Source: Shewanella gelidimarina
GTDB taxonomy: Bacteria; Pseudomonadota; Gammaproteobacteria; Enterobacterales; Shewanellaceae
Length of the DNA stretch: 64,000 nucleotides
NCBI RefSeq assembly: GCF_023283945.1
Contig: NZ_JAKIKW010000022.1
Span: 1-64,000, forward strand
Direction of reading: 5' to 3'
Below the pieces are notes generated by a model. It searched no databases. It had not been told where the DNA came from and saw only the letters and a program-made list of their open reading frames with translations. Both the position numbers and the translations under genes were made by a program. This document shows, piece after piece, positions 1 to 8,937 of the stretch (positions are counted from its first letter, which is position 1; each line of letters begins with the position of its first letter).

Positions 1-52
1 CCGATGGTAGTGTGGGGTTTCCCCATGTGAGAGTAGGTCATTTCCAGGCGCC
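1..52 (+). rRNA. rrf: 5S ribosomal RNA, 3' end (partial)
   Basis: The first 52 bases match the 3' third of gammaproteobacterial 5S rRNA: CCGATGGTAGTGTGGGGT, the CCCCATGTGAGAGTAGG loop, and the closing CCAGGCGCC. The 5' part lies outside the window, so an rRNA operon ends here. A strong terminator follows at once. Confidence 0.93.
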
Positions 53-75
53 TAATTTCTCGAAAGAGAGTGAAC

Positions 76-104
76 AGCCCGTTGCTAACGCAACGGGCTT
101 TTTT
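76..104 (+). terminator. rRNA operon terminator, copy 1
   Basis: A 10-bp perfect stem (AGCCCGTTGC / GCAACGGGCT) with loop TAAC is followed by a run of six T. It lies 24 bases after the 5S end, so it ends the rRNA operon. Confidence 0.9.
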
Positions 105-263
105 ACGTCTGTAATTTGTGGTTTTGAGTTGATGAACTGACGGAACAACAGAATGCAGGGCAATAGCATAGGCATAATCGTGTTGTGGCCGATATTGGCC
201 TGGTGCGAATCGAACATTTTCAGGCGCCACTCTTTCTAAGTTTGGTCTCGAAAGAGAGTGAAC

Positions 264-292
264 AGCCCGTTGCTAACGCAACGGGCTTTTTT
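264..292 (+). terminator. rRNA-type terminator, copy 2
   Basis: Same stem, loop and T-run as copy 1, in the second tandem unit. Confidence 0.8.
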
Positions 293-455
293 ACGTCTGC
301 GATTTGTGGGTTTTGAGTTGATGAATTGACGGAGCGACAGAATGCAGGGCTAATGCAGCAGGCATCATCAAAGTGTTGTGGCCATGATGCCGAGATGCGA
401 GTCGAGCATTTCCAGTCGCTACTCTTTTTTATATTTGTCTCGAAAGAGAGTGAAT

Positions 456-484
456 AGCCCGTTGCTAACGCAACGGGCTTTTTT
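456..484 (+). terminator. rRNA-type terminator, copy 3
   Basis: Same stem, loop and T-run, in the third tandem unit. Confidence 0.8.
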
Positions 485-646
485 ACGTCTGTAATTTGTG
501 GTTTTGAGTTGATGAACTGACGGAACAACAGAATGCAGGGCTAATGCAGTAGGCATAATCATAGTGTTGTGACCATGATGCCTAGGTGCGAGTCGAACAT
601 TTCCAGTCGCCATTCTTTTTTATCTTGGTCTCGAAAGAGAGTGAGC

Positions 647-675
647 AGCTCGTTGCTAACGCAACGGGCTTTTTT
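647..675 (+). terminator. rRNA-type terminator, copy 4
   Basis: Same hairpin with one C-to-T change in the left arm that still allows a G-U pair, then the T-run. Fourth tandem unit. Confidence 0.75.
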
Positions 676-755
676 ACGTCTGCGATTTGTGGTTTTTAAG
701 TTGATGAACTGACGGAACAACAGAATGCAGGGCTAATGCAGTAGGCCTTATCGTG

Positions 756-1017
756 CTAATAATGTGAATCTAGTCAGCTAGTCAGCTAGTCTATTTAGTG
801 GTGTTATTGCTCAATTCGAGACGTATTTATAGATGTTCAGCACTCTTTACTGTCATTTGATGTTTAAAATTTAGCGATTCAGAGCTGGTCGTTCTGGCTC
901 TTAGCTCACTGCGTAAACCTATGTTCAAGTTGATAAAATTAATTAATTACAATTGGTTATTGCTATTACTGCTGAGCTCTCCTAGTTTAACTGCAATTAA
1001 ATGCTGGAGATTGTGCT
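756..1017. other. Intergenic region upstream of cinA
   Basis: No gene seen. It contains an 8-bp tandem repeat (TAGTCAGC, about 2.6 copies, 771-791). The promoter of cinA should lie here, but I could not pick a convincing -35/-10 pair. Confidence 0.5.
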
Positions 1018-2292
1018 ATGAAGCTAGAAATGATTTGTACAGGTGAAGAAGTATTGGCGGGCCAGATCGTTGATACGAATGCGGCATGGTTTGCTAATAC
1101 TCTGATGGATCACGGTGTAGAGTGTCAGCGTCGGATCACTGTTGGTGATCGGCTCGAAGATCTTATCGCTGTTTTTAAGGAGCGCAGTACGGAAGCTGAT
1201 GTCATTGTTGTCAATGGTGGCTTAGGCCCTACAAGTGATGACTTATCCTCAGAGGCAATGGCATTAGCTAAAGGTGAACCTTTGGTTGAGAATGCTCTTT
1301 GGCGCGCTCGCTTAGAGGACTGGTTTACTCGTAACGGTCGAGTGATGGCGGAGAGTAACCTTAAGCAAGCATTATTGCCGGCATCCGCAATTATGATAGA
1401 TAACCCAGTCGGCACCGCATGCGGCTTTGCTGTAAAGCTTAACCGAGCTTGGTTATTTTTCACTCCGGGAGTGCCATTTGAATTCAAACAGATGGTAAAA
1501 GAGCAGTTTGTACCGTTTATTAAAGAAAGATTTGAAATTGCGGGAGATATTTCACTGCGTAAGTATTTAACGCTTGGGCAAGGGGAGTCATCTTTAGCTG
1601 ATGCACTTGAATCTATTGTATTGCCAGAGGGGATAACGATTGGTTATCGAACTTCGATGCCACATATTGAAATAAAACTATTTGCGCGTGGTAAGTTGGC
1701 GATCGGTGAGATGGATAAGATTGAGGCTCAAATACGATTTTTACTTGGAACGGCGATAGTTGCTGATAATAAAAAGAGCCTAGCCGAAGAGATCCATGGG
1801 CTGTTAGTGAGTTCAGAAAGTAGCCTCAGTGTTGCAGAGTCATGTACTGGAGGTATGATAGCGAGCCAGTTAGTTGCTTTTGCGGGGAGCTCATCTTACT
1901 TTCATCAAGGCTTAGTGACTTATAGTAATGAATCTAAAGTACGAGTGTTAGGGGTAAAAGCCGAAACGTTAGATGATCATGGAGCAGTGTCTATTGCAAC
2001 CGTAGAGGAGATGGCTAAAGGAGCAAGAGGCATTTTAGGCAGTGATTATGCATTGGCGACTAGTGGTATTGCTGGCCCTACTGGTGGTACAGAGGACAAA
2101 CCCATTGGAACAGTTGCTATAGCCTTGGCGACTAAGGGCGGAGTTTATAGTCAGATGATTAAATTACCGAGACGTTCGCGTGATTTAGTACGTAGCTTAA
2201 GCACTGCCATCGCGTTTGATATGCTTCGTAGAGAGTTACTGGGTGAAGCTGTGATAGTGGATTATGGCTCGATTAAGAGATTTAAAAAATAA
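1018..2292 (+). CDS. cinA: CinA-like protein (MoCF-type domain plus nicotinamide-nucleotide amidase domain)
   Basis: 424 aa, the usual length for two-domain CinA. The N-terminal MoCF-biosynthesis-type domain shows TGEEVLAGQIVDTNA at residues 8-22 and GGLGPTSDD at 67-75. The C-terminal PncC/CinA domain (about 265-410) has VAESCTGG, the YSNESK strand and GIAGPTGGTEDKPIGTV. Family members hydrolyse ADP-ribose and deamidate nicotinamide mononucleotide, salvaging pyridine nucleotides in the cytoplasm. The gene stands alone after the rRNA end region and converges on the next gene, with a shared hairpin between them. The exact activities of this copy are inferred from the family. Confidence 0.93.
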   Translation: MKLEMICTGEEVLAGQIVDTNAAWFANTLMDHGVECQRRITVGDRLEDLIAVFKERSTEADVIVVNGGLGPTSDDLSSEAMALAKGEPLVENALWRARLEDWFTRNGRVMAESNLKQALLPASAIMIDNPVGTACGFAVKLNRAWLFFTPGVPFEFKQMVKEQFVPFIKERFEIAGDISLRKYLTLGQGESSLADALESIVLPEGITIGYRTSMPHIEIKLFARGKLAIGEMDKIEAQIRFLLGTAIVADNKKSLAEEIHGLLVSSESSLSVAESCTGGMIASQLVAFAGSSSYFHQGLVTYSNESKVRVLGVKAETLDDHGAVSIATVEEMAKGARGILGSDYALATSGIAGPTGGTEDKPIGTVAIALATKGGVYSQMIKLPRRSRDLVRSLSTAIAFDMLRRELLGEAVIVDYGSIKRFKK

Positions 2293-2298
2293 ATAAAT

Positions 2299-2335
2299 AG
2301 GGCAGTAATGGATTGATCATTACTGCCCTAAGTTT
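2299..2335. terminator. Bidirectional terminator between cinA and the lipoprotein gene
   Basis: A perfect 12-bp stem (AGGGCAGTAATG / CATTACTGCCCT) with a 7-nt loop lies between convergent genes. The T-run is short on the plus side. Confidence 0.7.
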
Positions 2336-2338
2336 TAT

Positions 2339-2881
2339 CTACTCGTCAAACACTAACACAAGCTTACCTGGTTGAACCTCAATACGCTTTGTCATTTCAG
2401 CTATAAGAGCCTGGTTTGATTCTTGTGTATCAAGTACATATACAGGCTGAGTTTCTAAGAACTGAGTTAGGAACCCCATTAACTGTGGTGCTATTGAACC
2501 TATCGCTTTCTCAATATCCTTAGGTTGTGACTCTACTTTTACCAAATTAAGGTTACGCAAATAGACACTATGATTGCTTGCATCGTACCAAGGTTGCGCT
2601 TCAAACTTCGCCGTTAGATCTGCACTAATGGGGAGTAAAGGATTGCGTACTTTGATTCGAGTTGAAGCTGTTACTGCCATGGTATCGGGCTTTTCGCCTA
2701 AAGTGACCTCTATATTGTTAACTTTAAGTTCTATACCGAAAATTTGATTACCTTGCTTGATTTCAAAGTGCATCTCGTCACTGAGATAGCCTTCTAATTC
2801 TGTTTCGGTAATGCTGTATTGACTGACGCAGCCAGTCAATAACAGCAATAAGCTACTTAGAGCTATCTTGATAAATTTCAT
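2339..2881 (-). CDS. DUF1439-type lipoprotein (YceB-like)
   Basis: 180 aa with a lipoprotein signal: a hydrophobic stretch and lipobox LTGC, modified Cys at residue 18. The following residues are not Asp, so outer-membrane sorting is expected. The body looks like the DUF1439/YceB family (a TULIP-like fold of unknown job): ELEGYLSDEM near the start and repeated statements of beta strands about internal layers. Its start codon touches the stop of ppc (1-nt overlap), so it is probably co-transcribed and translationally coupled with ppc. Function unknown; family call is moderate. Confidence 0.75.
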   Translation of the reverse strand: MKFIKIALSSLLLLLTGCVSQYSITETELEGYLSDEMHFEIKQGNQIFGIELKVNNIEVTLGEKPDTMAVTASTRIKVRNPLLPISADLTAKFEAQPWYDASNHSVYLRNLNLVKVESQPKDIEKAIGSIAPQLMGFLTQFLETQPVYVLDTQESNQALIAEMTKRIEVQPGKLVLVFDE

Positions 2882-5517
2882 TAGCCAGTGTTTCTCATTC
2901 CAGCTGCCACGCCTGCAATCGTTAACATGAGTGCCAGTTCGACATTAGCTGACGTTTTTTCCTCTCGGCGAGTACGGGCTAAAAGTTCGGCCTGAAGGAA
3001 GTTGAGTGGATCAATGTAGGGGTTTCTCAACTCTACTGATTCTCTACTCCAAGGAGTATGTGCCATTAAACTTTCTGATTGAGTTAGCTCTAGTACTGCA
3101 TCTATGCCAATGGCGAGACGTTCACGTAATTGGACTCCTAAATGATGCAGCTCTTTAGGTACTAAGCTAGTTTCATAGTATTTTGCTAAATTGGGCTCGG
3201 CTTTTGCGTAAACCATTTCAAGCATGGATATACGGGTTTTAAAGAAAGGCCAGTGTTGCTCCATCTCTTGTAATAATGGTAGGTCGCCTCTTAGCGATGC
3301 TGCTTGTAGTGCTTCTCCTGCACCTAACCAAGCGGGTAGCATTAAGCGGTTTTGAGACCAAGCAAAGATCCATGGAATAGCACGTAAGCTCTCTATACCC
3401 CCATCAACTCTGCGCTTGGCAGGTCGACTGCCCAAAGGTAGTTTTCCTAACTCGACTTCTGGTGTTGCTGCGCGGAAGTAAGAGACAAAGTCCGGTTCCT
3501 CTCTAACAATGGCGCGATAAGCAAGTACCGATTCGTCAGCTAGTTGCTCCATACATCTACGCCATTCGGGCTTGGGTTCTGGTGGCGGAAGTAAAGTTGC
3601 CTCCATTACCGCAGATGTGTACAAAGCAAGGCTTTGTACTGCCAGCTTAGGCAGGCCGAATTTGAAGCGGATCATCTCGCCTTGCTCTGTGACTCGAATA
3701 CGTCCATCAACAGATCCAGGAGGTTGAGATAAAATAGCCTCATGCGCCGGTCCACCTCCGCGGCCAATAGTGCCACCACGTCCATGGAATAGTGTTAGTT
3801 TTATATCAGCATCTTGGCTCACTTCTACTAGCTTTTCTTGTGCGCTATATTGTGCCCATGCCGCAGCCATGACACCTGCATCTTTTGCAGAGTCAGAATA
3901 GCCAATCATGACCTCTTGCATGCCTTTAGTGTATCCACGATACCAATCTATGCTAAAGAGAGACGACATACATTGAGAAGCATTGTTTAAGTCATCCAAT
4001 GTTTCGAATAGTGGCACTACTCGCATTGGATGAGGGCAACCGGTTTCTTTAAGTAATAATAATACGGTTAAAACATCAGAAGGCTGGCTGGCCATTGAAA
4101 TAACGTAAGAGCCCATGGCTCGTGCTGGTTGAGTGGCTATTAAGCGGCAGGTTCTCAATACTTCCGCAACGTCATCTGACCCTTGCCATGTCACTGGGAT
4201 TAATGGGCGCTTGCTAGTAAGTTCTCTGAGCAAGAACGATTGTTTTTCATCTTCTCCCCAGTGCGCATAATCTCCCATGCCTAAATATCGAGTCAATTCT
4301 GCAATGACATCGGCATGACGCTGAGCATCTTGGCGGATATCAAGTCTTAGCATGTGGATGCCAAAGCAAGCAATACGACGCAACATATCAAGTAATAAGC
4401 CGTTGGCTATCAGACTCATGCCACGATCACTCAGGCTCCTGTAAAGCATCATCAGTGGATCTTTAAGATCTTTTTCTTCCCAGATAATATCGTTTAAATC
4501 GACTTCAGGCTGATGACCTTCAAGTCTGGCATTGAGATAATCGATGGTTTTTCTTAGCTTTTGTTGGAGGCCTTTTAATACGTCACGATAGGGTTCGTTA
4601 CTGTTGTTGGTGTAGGCAAGAAGTTCGTCATTTGCACCTTCCATCGACAGATCATTGACGAGTAATACAACATCTTTAAGGTAAAGTCTGGCTGCAGTGT
4701 GACGATTTCTATCCAATACTTCCTGAGTGACCACCGAGGTTACAAATGGATTGCCATCACGATCACCGCCCATCCAACTGGAGAATCTCACTGGCGCAAT
4801 ATCAATCGGCAGTTGGGTATTAGTACGCTCTTCCACCTGTTGGTTTAATTGCCTTAGAAAATCAGGGATAGCTTGCCACAAAGAGACTTCAATCGTGCTT
4901 AGGCCCCAACGTGCCTCATCAACAGGCGTTGGACGCTCGTTACGGATCTCATTGGTATGCCAAATTTGTGCGATAAGCTGACGTAAGCGTAGATGGTGTT
5001 GTTTCTTCTCTTGCTCAGTTAATTGCGGGTTTTCTAACGCGGCGAGCGAATCAACGACTGCGGAATATTTTTGGATTAACGTGCGTCGCGAAATTTCTGT
5101 TGGATGCGCGGTCAATACCAAATCGATATCAAGCGTTTTTAGACAGTTGAGCATTTTTTCTTGATCGATATTGCCACCTAACATTCTCCCAAGAAGCTGC
5201 TCAACAGGGTCTGGGACACATACTAGCTCATCGCAATTACGGCTAATGGTGTGGAATTGCTCGGCAATATTGGCTAGGTTGAGAAATTGATTAAAAGCTT
5301 TGGCAAATGGCACGAGTTCATCGTCACTCAATGAGGACAGCAAGGTGAGCATCTCTTCGCGGGCGGCATCGTTACCCTGACGTGAACTTTTAGAGAGATG
5401 GCGGATCTGTTCGATTTTGTCTAGAAAAGTGTCATCGAGATCAGTACGAATTGTGTCGCCTAAAATCTGTCCTAAGGTACCGACGTTTGACCTTAACGAT
5501 GCATACATATCAACCAT
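2881..5517 (-). CDS. ppc: Phosphoenolpyruvate carboxylase
   Basis: 878 aa, full length. It carboxylates phosphoenolpyruvate to oxaloacetate, refilling the TCA cycle, which also feeds aspartate for the arginine genes nearby. Visible signatures are VLTAHPTEISRRT (catalytic His), GGDRDGNPFVT, the MIGYSDSAKDAG segment, FHGRGGTIGRGGGPAHEAI with its catalytic glycine-rich loop, and the family C-terminus MRNTG. ATG at 5517 is supported by GGAG five bases upstream; a second in-frame ATG three codons later has no such site. The lipoprotein gene follows directly. Confidence 0.97.
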   Translation of the reverse strand: MVDMYASLRSNVGTLGQILGDTIRTDLDDTFLDKIEQIRHLSKSSRQGNDAAREEMLTLLSSLSDDELVPFAKAFNQFLNLANIAEQFHTISRNCDELVCVPDPVEQLLGRMLGGNIDQEKMLNCLKTLDIDLVLTAHPTEISRRTLIQKYSAVVDSLAALENPQLTEQEKKQHHLRLRQLIAQIWHTNEIRNERPTPVDEARWGLSTIEVSLWQAIPDFLRQLNQQVEERTNTQLPIDIAPVRFSSWMGGDRDGNPFVTSVVTQEVLDRNRHTAARLYLKDVVLLVNDLSMEGANDELLAYTNNSNEPYRDVLKGLQQKLRKTIDYLNARLEGHQPEVDLNDIIWEEKDLKDPLMMLYRSLSDRGMSLIANGLLLDMLRRIACFGIHMLRLDIRQDAQRHADVIAELTRYLGMGDYAHWGEDEKQSFLLRELTSKRPLIPVTWQGSDDVAEVLRTCRLIATQPARAMGSYVISMASQPSDVLTVLLLLKETGCPHPMRVVPLFETLDDLNNASQCMSSLFSIDWYRGYTKGMQEVMIGYSDSAKDAGVMAAAWAQYSAQEKLVEVSQDADIKLTLFHGRGGTIGRGGGPAHEAILSQPPGSVDGRIRVTEQGEMIRFKFGLPKLAVQSLALYTSAVMEATLLPPPEPKPEWRRCMEQLADESVLAYRAIVREEPDFVSYFRAATPEVELGKLPLGSRPAKRRVDGGIESLRAIPWIFAWSQNRLMLPAWLGAGEALQAASLRGDLPLLQEMEQHWPFFKTRISMLEMVYAKAEPNLAKYYETSLVPKELHHLGVQLRERLAIGIDAVLELTQSESLMAHTPWSRESVELRNPYIDPLNFLQAELLARTRREEKTSANVELALMLTIAGVAAGMRNTG

Positions 5518-5685
5518 ACGTGCTCCATATTAGTAAGCTAATCGATCACAATACCTAGCGGCTGCACACTAGGCAATGATCTAGTTTGGGTTATTGCGCC
5601 TGAATGTGCTCTAACTCACCTTTCAATTCATTAATTATGACGCTTAGAATAAGTTTGGACTAAATATTGGCCTCAACAGCCTGAG

Positions 5686-6837
5686 TTATTTTATACAGGC
5701 ATGATATATCAGCTCTTTTAATAGCTGTTTAGTACGATTGATATAGTGCAGATCAAGATACTCATCTGGCTGATGAGCTTGCTCAATACTGCCAGGGCCG
5801 AGTACTAGTGTCTGACAACCCAATTGACGTATATAGGGTGCTTCAGTTGCATAGTTGACGACTTCAGGCTCATTTTTGGATACTTGTGCAACGAGCTTGC
5901 TCCAACTACTGTCTTTATTCTCTGCGAACGGCTCCGAACCTGGATATAAAGGGGCGACACTTATGCAGCCAGGATATTGGCTAGCGACAGGCTCTAAGTA
6001 GTTAGTTACCATCAGCTCCAGATCTTCAAGTGCGAGCCCCGGTATCGGGCGGAGATCAATATGTAGATCGCAGCAGCCACAAATTCTATTGGCGGCATCG
6101 CCACCATGAATGTGACCAAAGTTCATTGTAGGGTAGGGTACGCTAAAGGCATTCTCGCGGTAGTTGTCGGCTAAATGTTGCTTTAGTTTGAGCAGTTGTC
6201 CGGTGACTAAATGCATAATCTCTATGGCATTGAGTCCTTTAGCGGGATCAGATGAATGCCCACTTCGACCCGTAACCTTTATGCCTTGAGTAAAGTGCCC
6301 TTTATGCATATAGACGGGTTTAAGGCTAGTAGGCTCACCAATAATGGCGTAGTCAGGGCTGATAGACTTAGCTGCTGCAAAGGCTTTTGCACCATTCATG
6401 GTGGTTTCTTCATCGGCACTAGCGAGTATGTGTAATGGGCGTTTGAACTGGTCCATTGGCAATTCTTTTAAGGCTTCTAACACTAAAGCAAAAAAACCTT
6501 TCATATCGCAAGTTCCCAAGCCATACCAACGGTCATTTTTTTCGACCAATTGGAAAGGATCTTGGCTCCAACGGCCCTCATCAAATGGAACTGTATCGGT
6601 ATGCCCCGCCAGTAATAACCCACCTTTTCCGCAGCCAAAAGAGGCGACGAAATTATGTTTATTACGGGTATCGGGAACGGGTTGAGCTTGGCAGTTCATG
6701 CCTAGATCGGTAAACCAACTATGCAATAGTGCTATGACGGCTTTATTGCTCATGTCATGTTGTGCCTCTAATGCACTGATTGAAGGTGCCGCGATTAGCT
6801 GAGTGAAGCTACTCTTTATGTCAGGTAATTTATTCAT
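5686..6837 (-). CDS. argE: Acetylornithine deacetylase
   Basis: 383 aa M20-family metallopeptidase. It removes the acetyl group from N-acetylornithine to give ornithine, the linear route of arginine synthesis. Metal and catalytic residues are visible: H79 and D81 in AGHTDTVPF, D111 in TCDMKG, E143-E144 in SADEETTMNG, and a His late in the protein (GSIEQAHQPDEY). It is transcribed away from argCBFGH, the arrangement seen in enteric bacteria, Vibrio and Shewanella. An AT-rich operator-like stretch lies just before its start. Confidence 0.95.
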   Translation of the reverse strand: MNKLPDIKSSFTQLIAAPSISALEAQHDMSNKAVIALLHSWFTDLGMNCQAQPVPDTRNKHNFVASFGCGKGGLLLAGHTDTVPFDEGRWSQDPFQLVEKNDRWYGLGTCDMKGFFALVLEALKELPMDQFKRPLHILASADEETTMNGAKAFAAAKSISPDYAIIGEPTSLKPVYMHKGHFTQGIKVTGRSGHSSDPAKGLNAIEIMHLVTGQLLKLKQHLADNYRENAFSVPYPTMNFGHIHGGDAANRICGCCDLHIDLRPIPGLALEDLELMVTNYLEPVASQYPGCISVAPLYPGSEPFAENKDSSWSKLVAQVSKNEPEVVNYATEAPYIRQLGCQTLVLGPGSIEQAHQPDEYLDLHYINRTKQLLKELIYHACIK

Positions 6838-7111
6838 TAAAAAATACTCAAATATATATTCAAATATATTGCATAATTAGTTTTGTGTGGTAGTCTATCA
6901 AACAGCTAAGATAAGTACCATGTTTTGATGACCTATAAATGAGAGTATATATGTTTAACCTAGTTCAATTATTAATTATTAAGGTCAGTAATACCCACTT
7001 CCTGCGACGATAATCTTGTCTTTATGGTGTTCAGCCAGGGCTTAAGTTGTGCCCATTCTTTTTTTCGTTTTGTCATCTAAATTCAAGATTAAGGTTTTAA
7101 ACTCATAGACT
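6838..7111. promoter_or_regulatory. argE-argC divergent control region
   Basis: 274 bp, very AT-rich near argE. CAAAT-ATAT-ATTCA at 6849-6862 resembles an ARG box (consensus TGAAT-N4-ATTCA, binding arginine-ArgR), with a further half-site-like TGCAT at 6870-6874. In relatives ArgR binds between these genes and represses both directions. The box is imperfect, so the call rests partly on context. Confidence 0.45.
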
Positions 7112-8101
7112 ATGAAAAATATAGCCATTATTGGTGCTAGCGGTTATACCGGCGCACAAATCACTTCTCTCATAAATGCCGAAGCGGACTTATCCATTCA
7201 AGGCCTTTATGTTTCTGAAAATAGCTTAGATAAAGGCAAGCCGCTTGCTGAGCTATACCCTACATATAGTCATATTAATCTTTGTTTAAGCCCACTGACC
7301 GATGATGCTAAAGCAGCCATCATCGAACAGGCGGATGCGGTCGTATTAGCGACCGATCATGTGGTGAGCTTGCACCTCGCCGCTTGGTTTTATCAACGGG
7401 GACTAGTCGTCTTTGATTTAAGTGGCGCCTATCGTTTCGAATCCTTAGAACAGTATCCTAAGTGGTATGGTTTTACTCATGAATACCCACAAGTCCTTGT
7501 TGATGCTGTTTATGGTCTCGCAGAGTGGAATGCGGAGAAAATTGCTAACAGTAAAATGATTGCGGTACCGGGTTGTTATCCGACAGCATCGCTTACGGCA
7601 CTTAAGCCGCTATCACACTTGCTTACTGACGTATTGCCGGTGATCAATGCGGTTAGCGGTGTGACTGGCGCGGGCAGAAAAGCGCAGCTTCATACTAGTT
7701 TTTGTGAAGTAAGCCTAATGGCATACAGCGTACTCGGTCATAGGCATCAACCTGAGATAGCAACTCAGCTAGGGCAGGAAGTTATCTTTACTCCTCATTT
7801 AGGCAATTTTAAACGAGGGATCCTCGCCACTATTACGGTGAAGTTAGCGGAAGGTACGACAAGCAAGGACATAGAAGCAGCCTACCAGTGCTATGACAAC
7901 ACGTCACTGGTGACGGTAAAGCAGAATCAATTTCCCAAGATTGATGATGTAGTGCAAACACCAAATTGCCTTATCGGTTGGAAGTATGATGCAGAGACAA
8001 ATTACTTGGTGGTATCAAGCGCAATTGATAACTTAATGAAGGGTGCTGCTAGTCAAGCGCTCCAGTGCATAAAGATTCACTTTAACCCATTGTTAAAATA
8101 A
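7112..8101 (+). CDS. argC: N-acetyl-gamma-glutamyl-phosphate reductase
   Basis: 329 aa. It reduces N-acetylglutamyl phosphate to the semialdehyde with NADPH, the third step of arginine synthesis. The NADP-binding GASGYTGAQ lies at residues 8-16, the catalytic Cys is C155 in VPGCYPTAS, and the conserved HRHQPEI follows later. First gene of argCBFGH; the next start is only a few bases downstream. Probably ArgR-repressed from the region shared with argE. Confidence 0.95.
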   Translation: MKNIAIIGASGYTGAQITSLINAEADLSIQGLYVSENSLDKGKPLAELYPTYSHINLCLSPLTDDAKAAIIEQADAVVLATDHVVSLHLAAWFYQRGLVVFDLSGAYRFESLEQYPKWYGFTHEYPQVLVDAVYGLAEWNAEKIANSKMIAVPGCYPTASLTALKPLSHLLTDVLPVINAVSGVTGAGRKAQLHTSFCEVSLMAYSVLGHRHQPEIATQLGQEVIFTPHLGNFKRGILATITVKLAEGTTSKDIEAAYQCYDNTSLVTVKQNQFPKIDDVVQTPNCLIGWKYDAETNYLVVSSAIDNLMKGAASQALQCIKIHFNPLLK

Positions 8102-8118
8102 CCGGCTTGGAAACAGAT

Positions 8119-8925
8119 ATGGCAACGTTAAATACTGATATGAATGCAAAAACCAAACCTGTAATGGTGCTTAAAGTGGGTGGCGCATTGTTGCAGTGCG
8201 AAATGGGCATGGCTCGTTTAATGGAGACCGCTGCAAAAATCATTGCTAATGGTCAAGCTCTCATCATGGTGCATGGCGGAGGTTGCTTAGTGGATGAGCA
8301 GCTTAAAGCAAACAATATGGTGACGGAAAAATTGGACGGACTCAGAGTCACGCCGGCTGAACAAGTGCCCATTATTGTTGGTGCGCTGGCTGGAACCTCA
8401 AATAAAATACTGCAAGCCGCGGCCATTAAGGCGGGCATTACCAGTTTAGGCATGAGCCTTGCTGATGCCGATATGATGACAGCAAGTATTAAAGATCCAC
8501 TACTCGGACTTGTCGGCGAAGTCGAACCCAACGATGCGAGCTATCTTGAGTTTGTGCTAGCTAAAGGTTGGATGCCAATTGTTAGCTCTATTGCAATTAG
8601 TGCACAAGGCGAAATGCTTAATGTTAATGCCGATCAAGCCGCCACGGCTTTGGCCAAGTTAGTCGCCGGAAATCTCGTGTTGCTGTCTGATGTATCGGGT
8701 GTACTCGATGGTAAAGGGCAATTGATTAACAGTTTGAATCGAGCAGAGGTTGCTGCATTAACTAAGATTGGTGTTATCGACAAGGGTATGAAAGTTAAAG
8801 TCGAAGCAGCATTAGATGTTGCCGAATCGATGGGACAAACGGTGCAAATTGCCTCTTGGCGTCATGCAGAACAACTTATTGCATTAAGCAACGGTGAAAC
8901 CGTCGGCACACAGATTCAACCATAG
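8119..8925 (+). CDS. argB: Acetylglutamate kinase
   Basis: 268 aa from the ATG at 8119. It phosphorylates N-acetylglutamate, step two of the pathway. The amino-acid kinase fold shows VLKVGGALL near the N-terminus, the MVHGGG loop, NVNADQAATALA and LLSDVSGVLDGKG. An in-frame TTG at 8107 would add four residues, but GGA at 8109-8111 sits at the right distance from the ATG at 8119, so I prefer that start. It lies between argC and argF in one operon. Confidence 0.94.
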   Translation: MATLNTDMNAKTKPVMVLKVGGALLQCEMGMARLMETAAKIIANGQALIMVHGGGCLVDEQLKANNMVTEKLDGLRVTPAEQVPIIVGALAGTSNKILQAAAIKAGITSLGMSLADADMMTASIKDPLLGLVGEVEPNDASYLEFVLAKGWMPIVSSIAISAQGEMLNVNADQAATALAKLVAGNLVLLSDVSGVLDGKGQLINSLNRAEVAALTKIGVIDKGMKVKVEAALDVAESMGQTVQIASWRHAEQLIALSNGETVGTQIQP

Positions 8926-8937
8926 GAGAGCGATTTC

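Larger units (their letters stand above)
58..755 (+). repeat. Four tandem units of about 190 bp: rrn terminator plus decayed 5S-like sequence
   Basis: Near-identical units begin with TCTCGAAAGAGAGTGA at 58, 246, 438 and 629 (spacing 188, 192, 191). Each starts with the same terminator hairpin. The rest of each unit resembles a degenerate 5S gene: near its end comes ATAGTGTTGTG, then GTGCGAGTCGAACATTTCCAG and a CGCC, which line up with GGTAGTGTGG, GTGAGAGTAGG and CATTTCCAGGCGCC of the true 5S end. The last unit fades out near 755. Unit boundaries are read directly; descent from 5S copies is inference. Confidence 0.8.
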
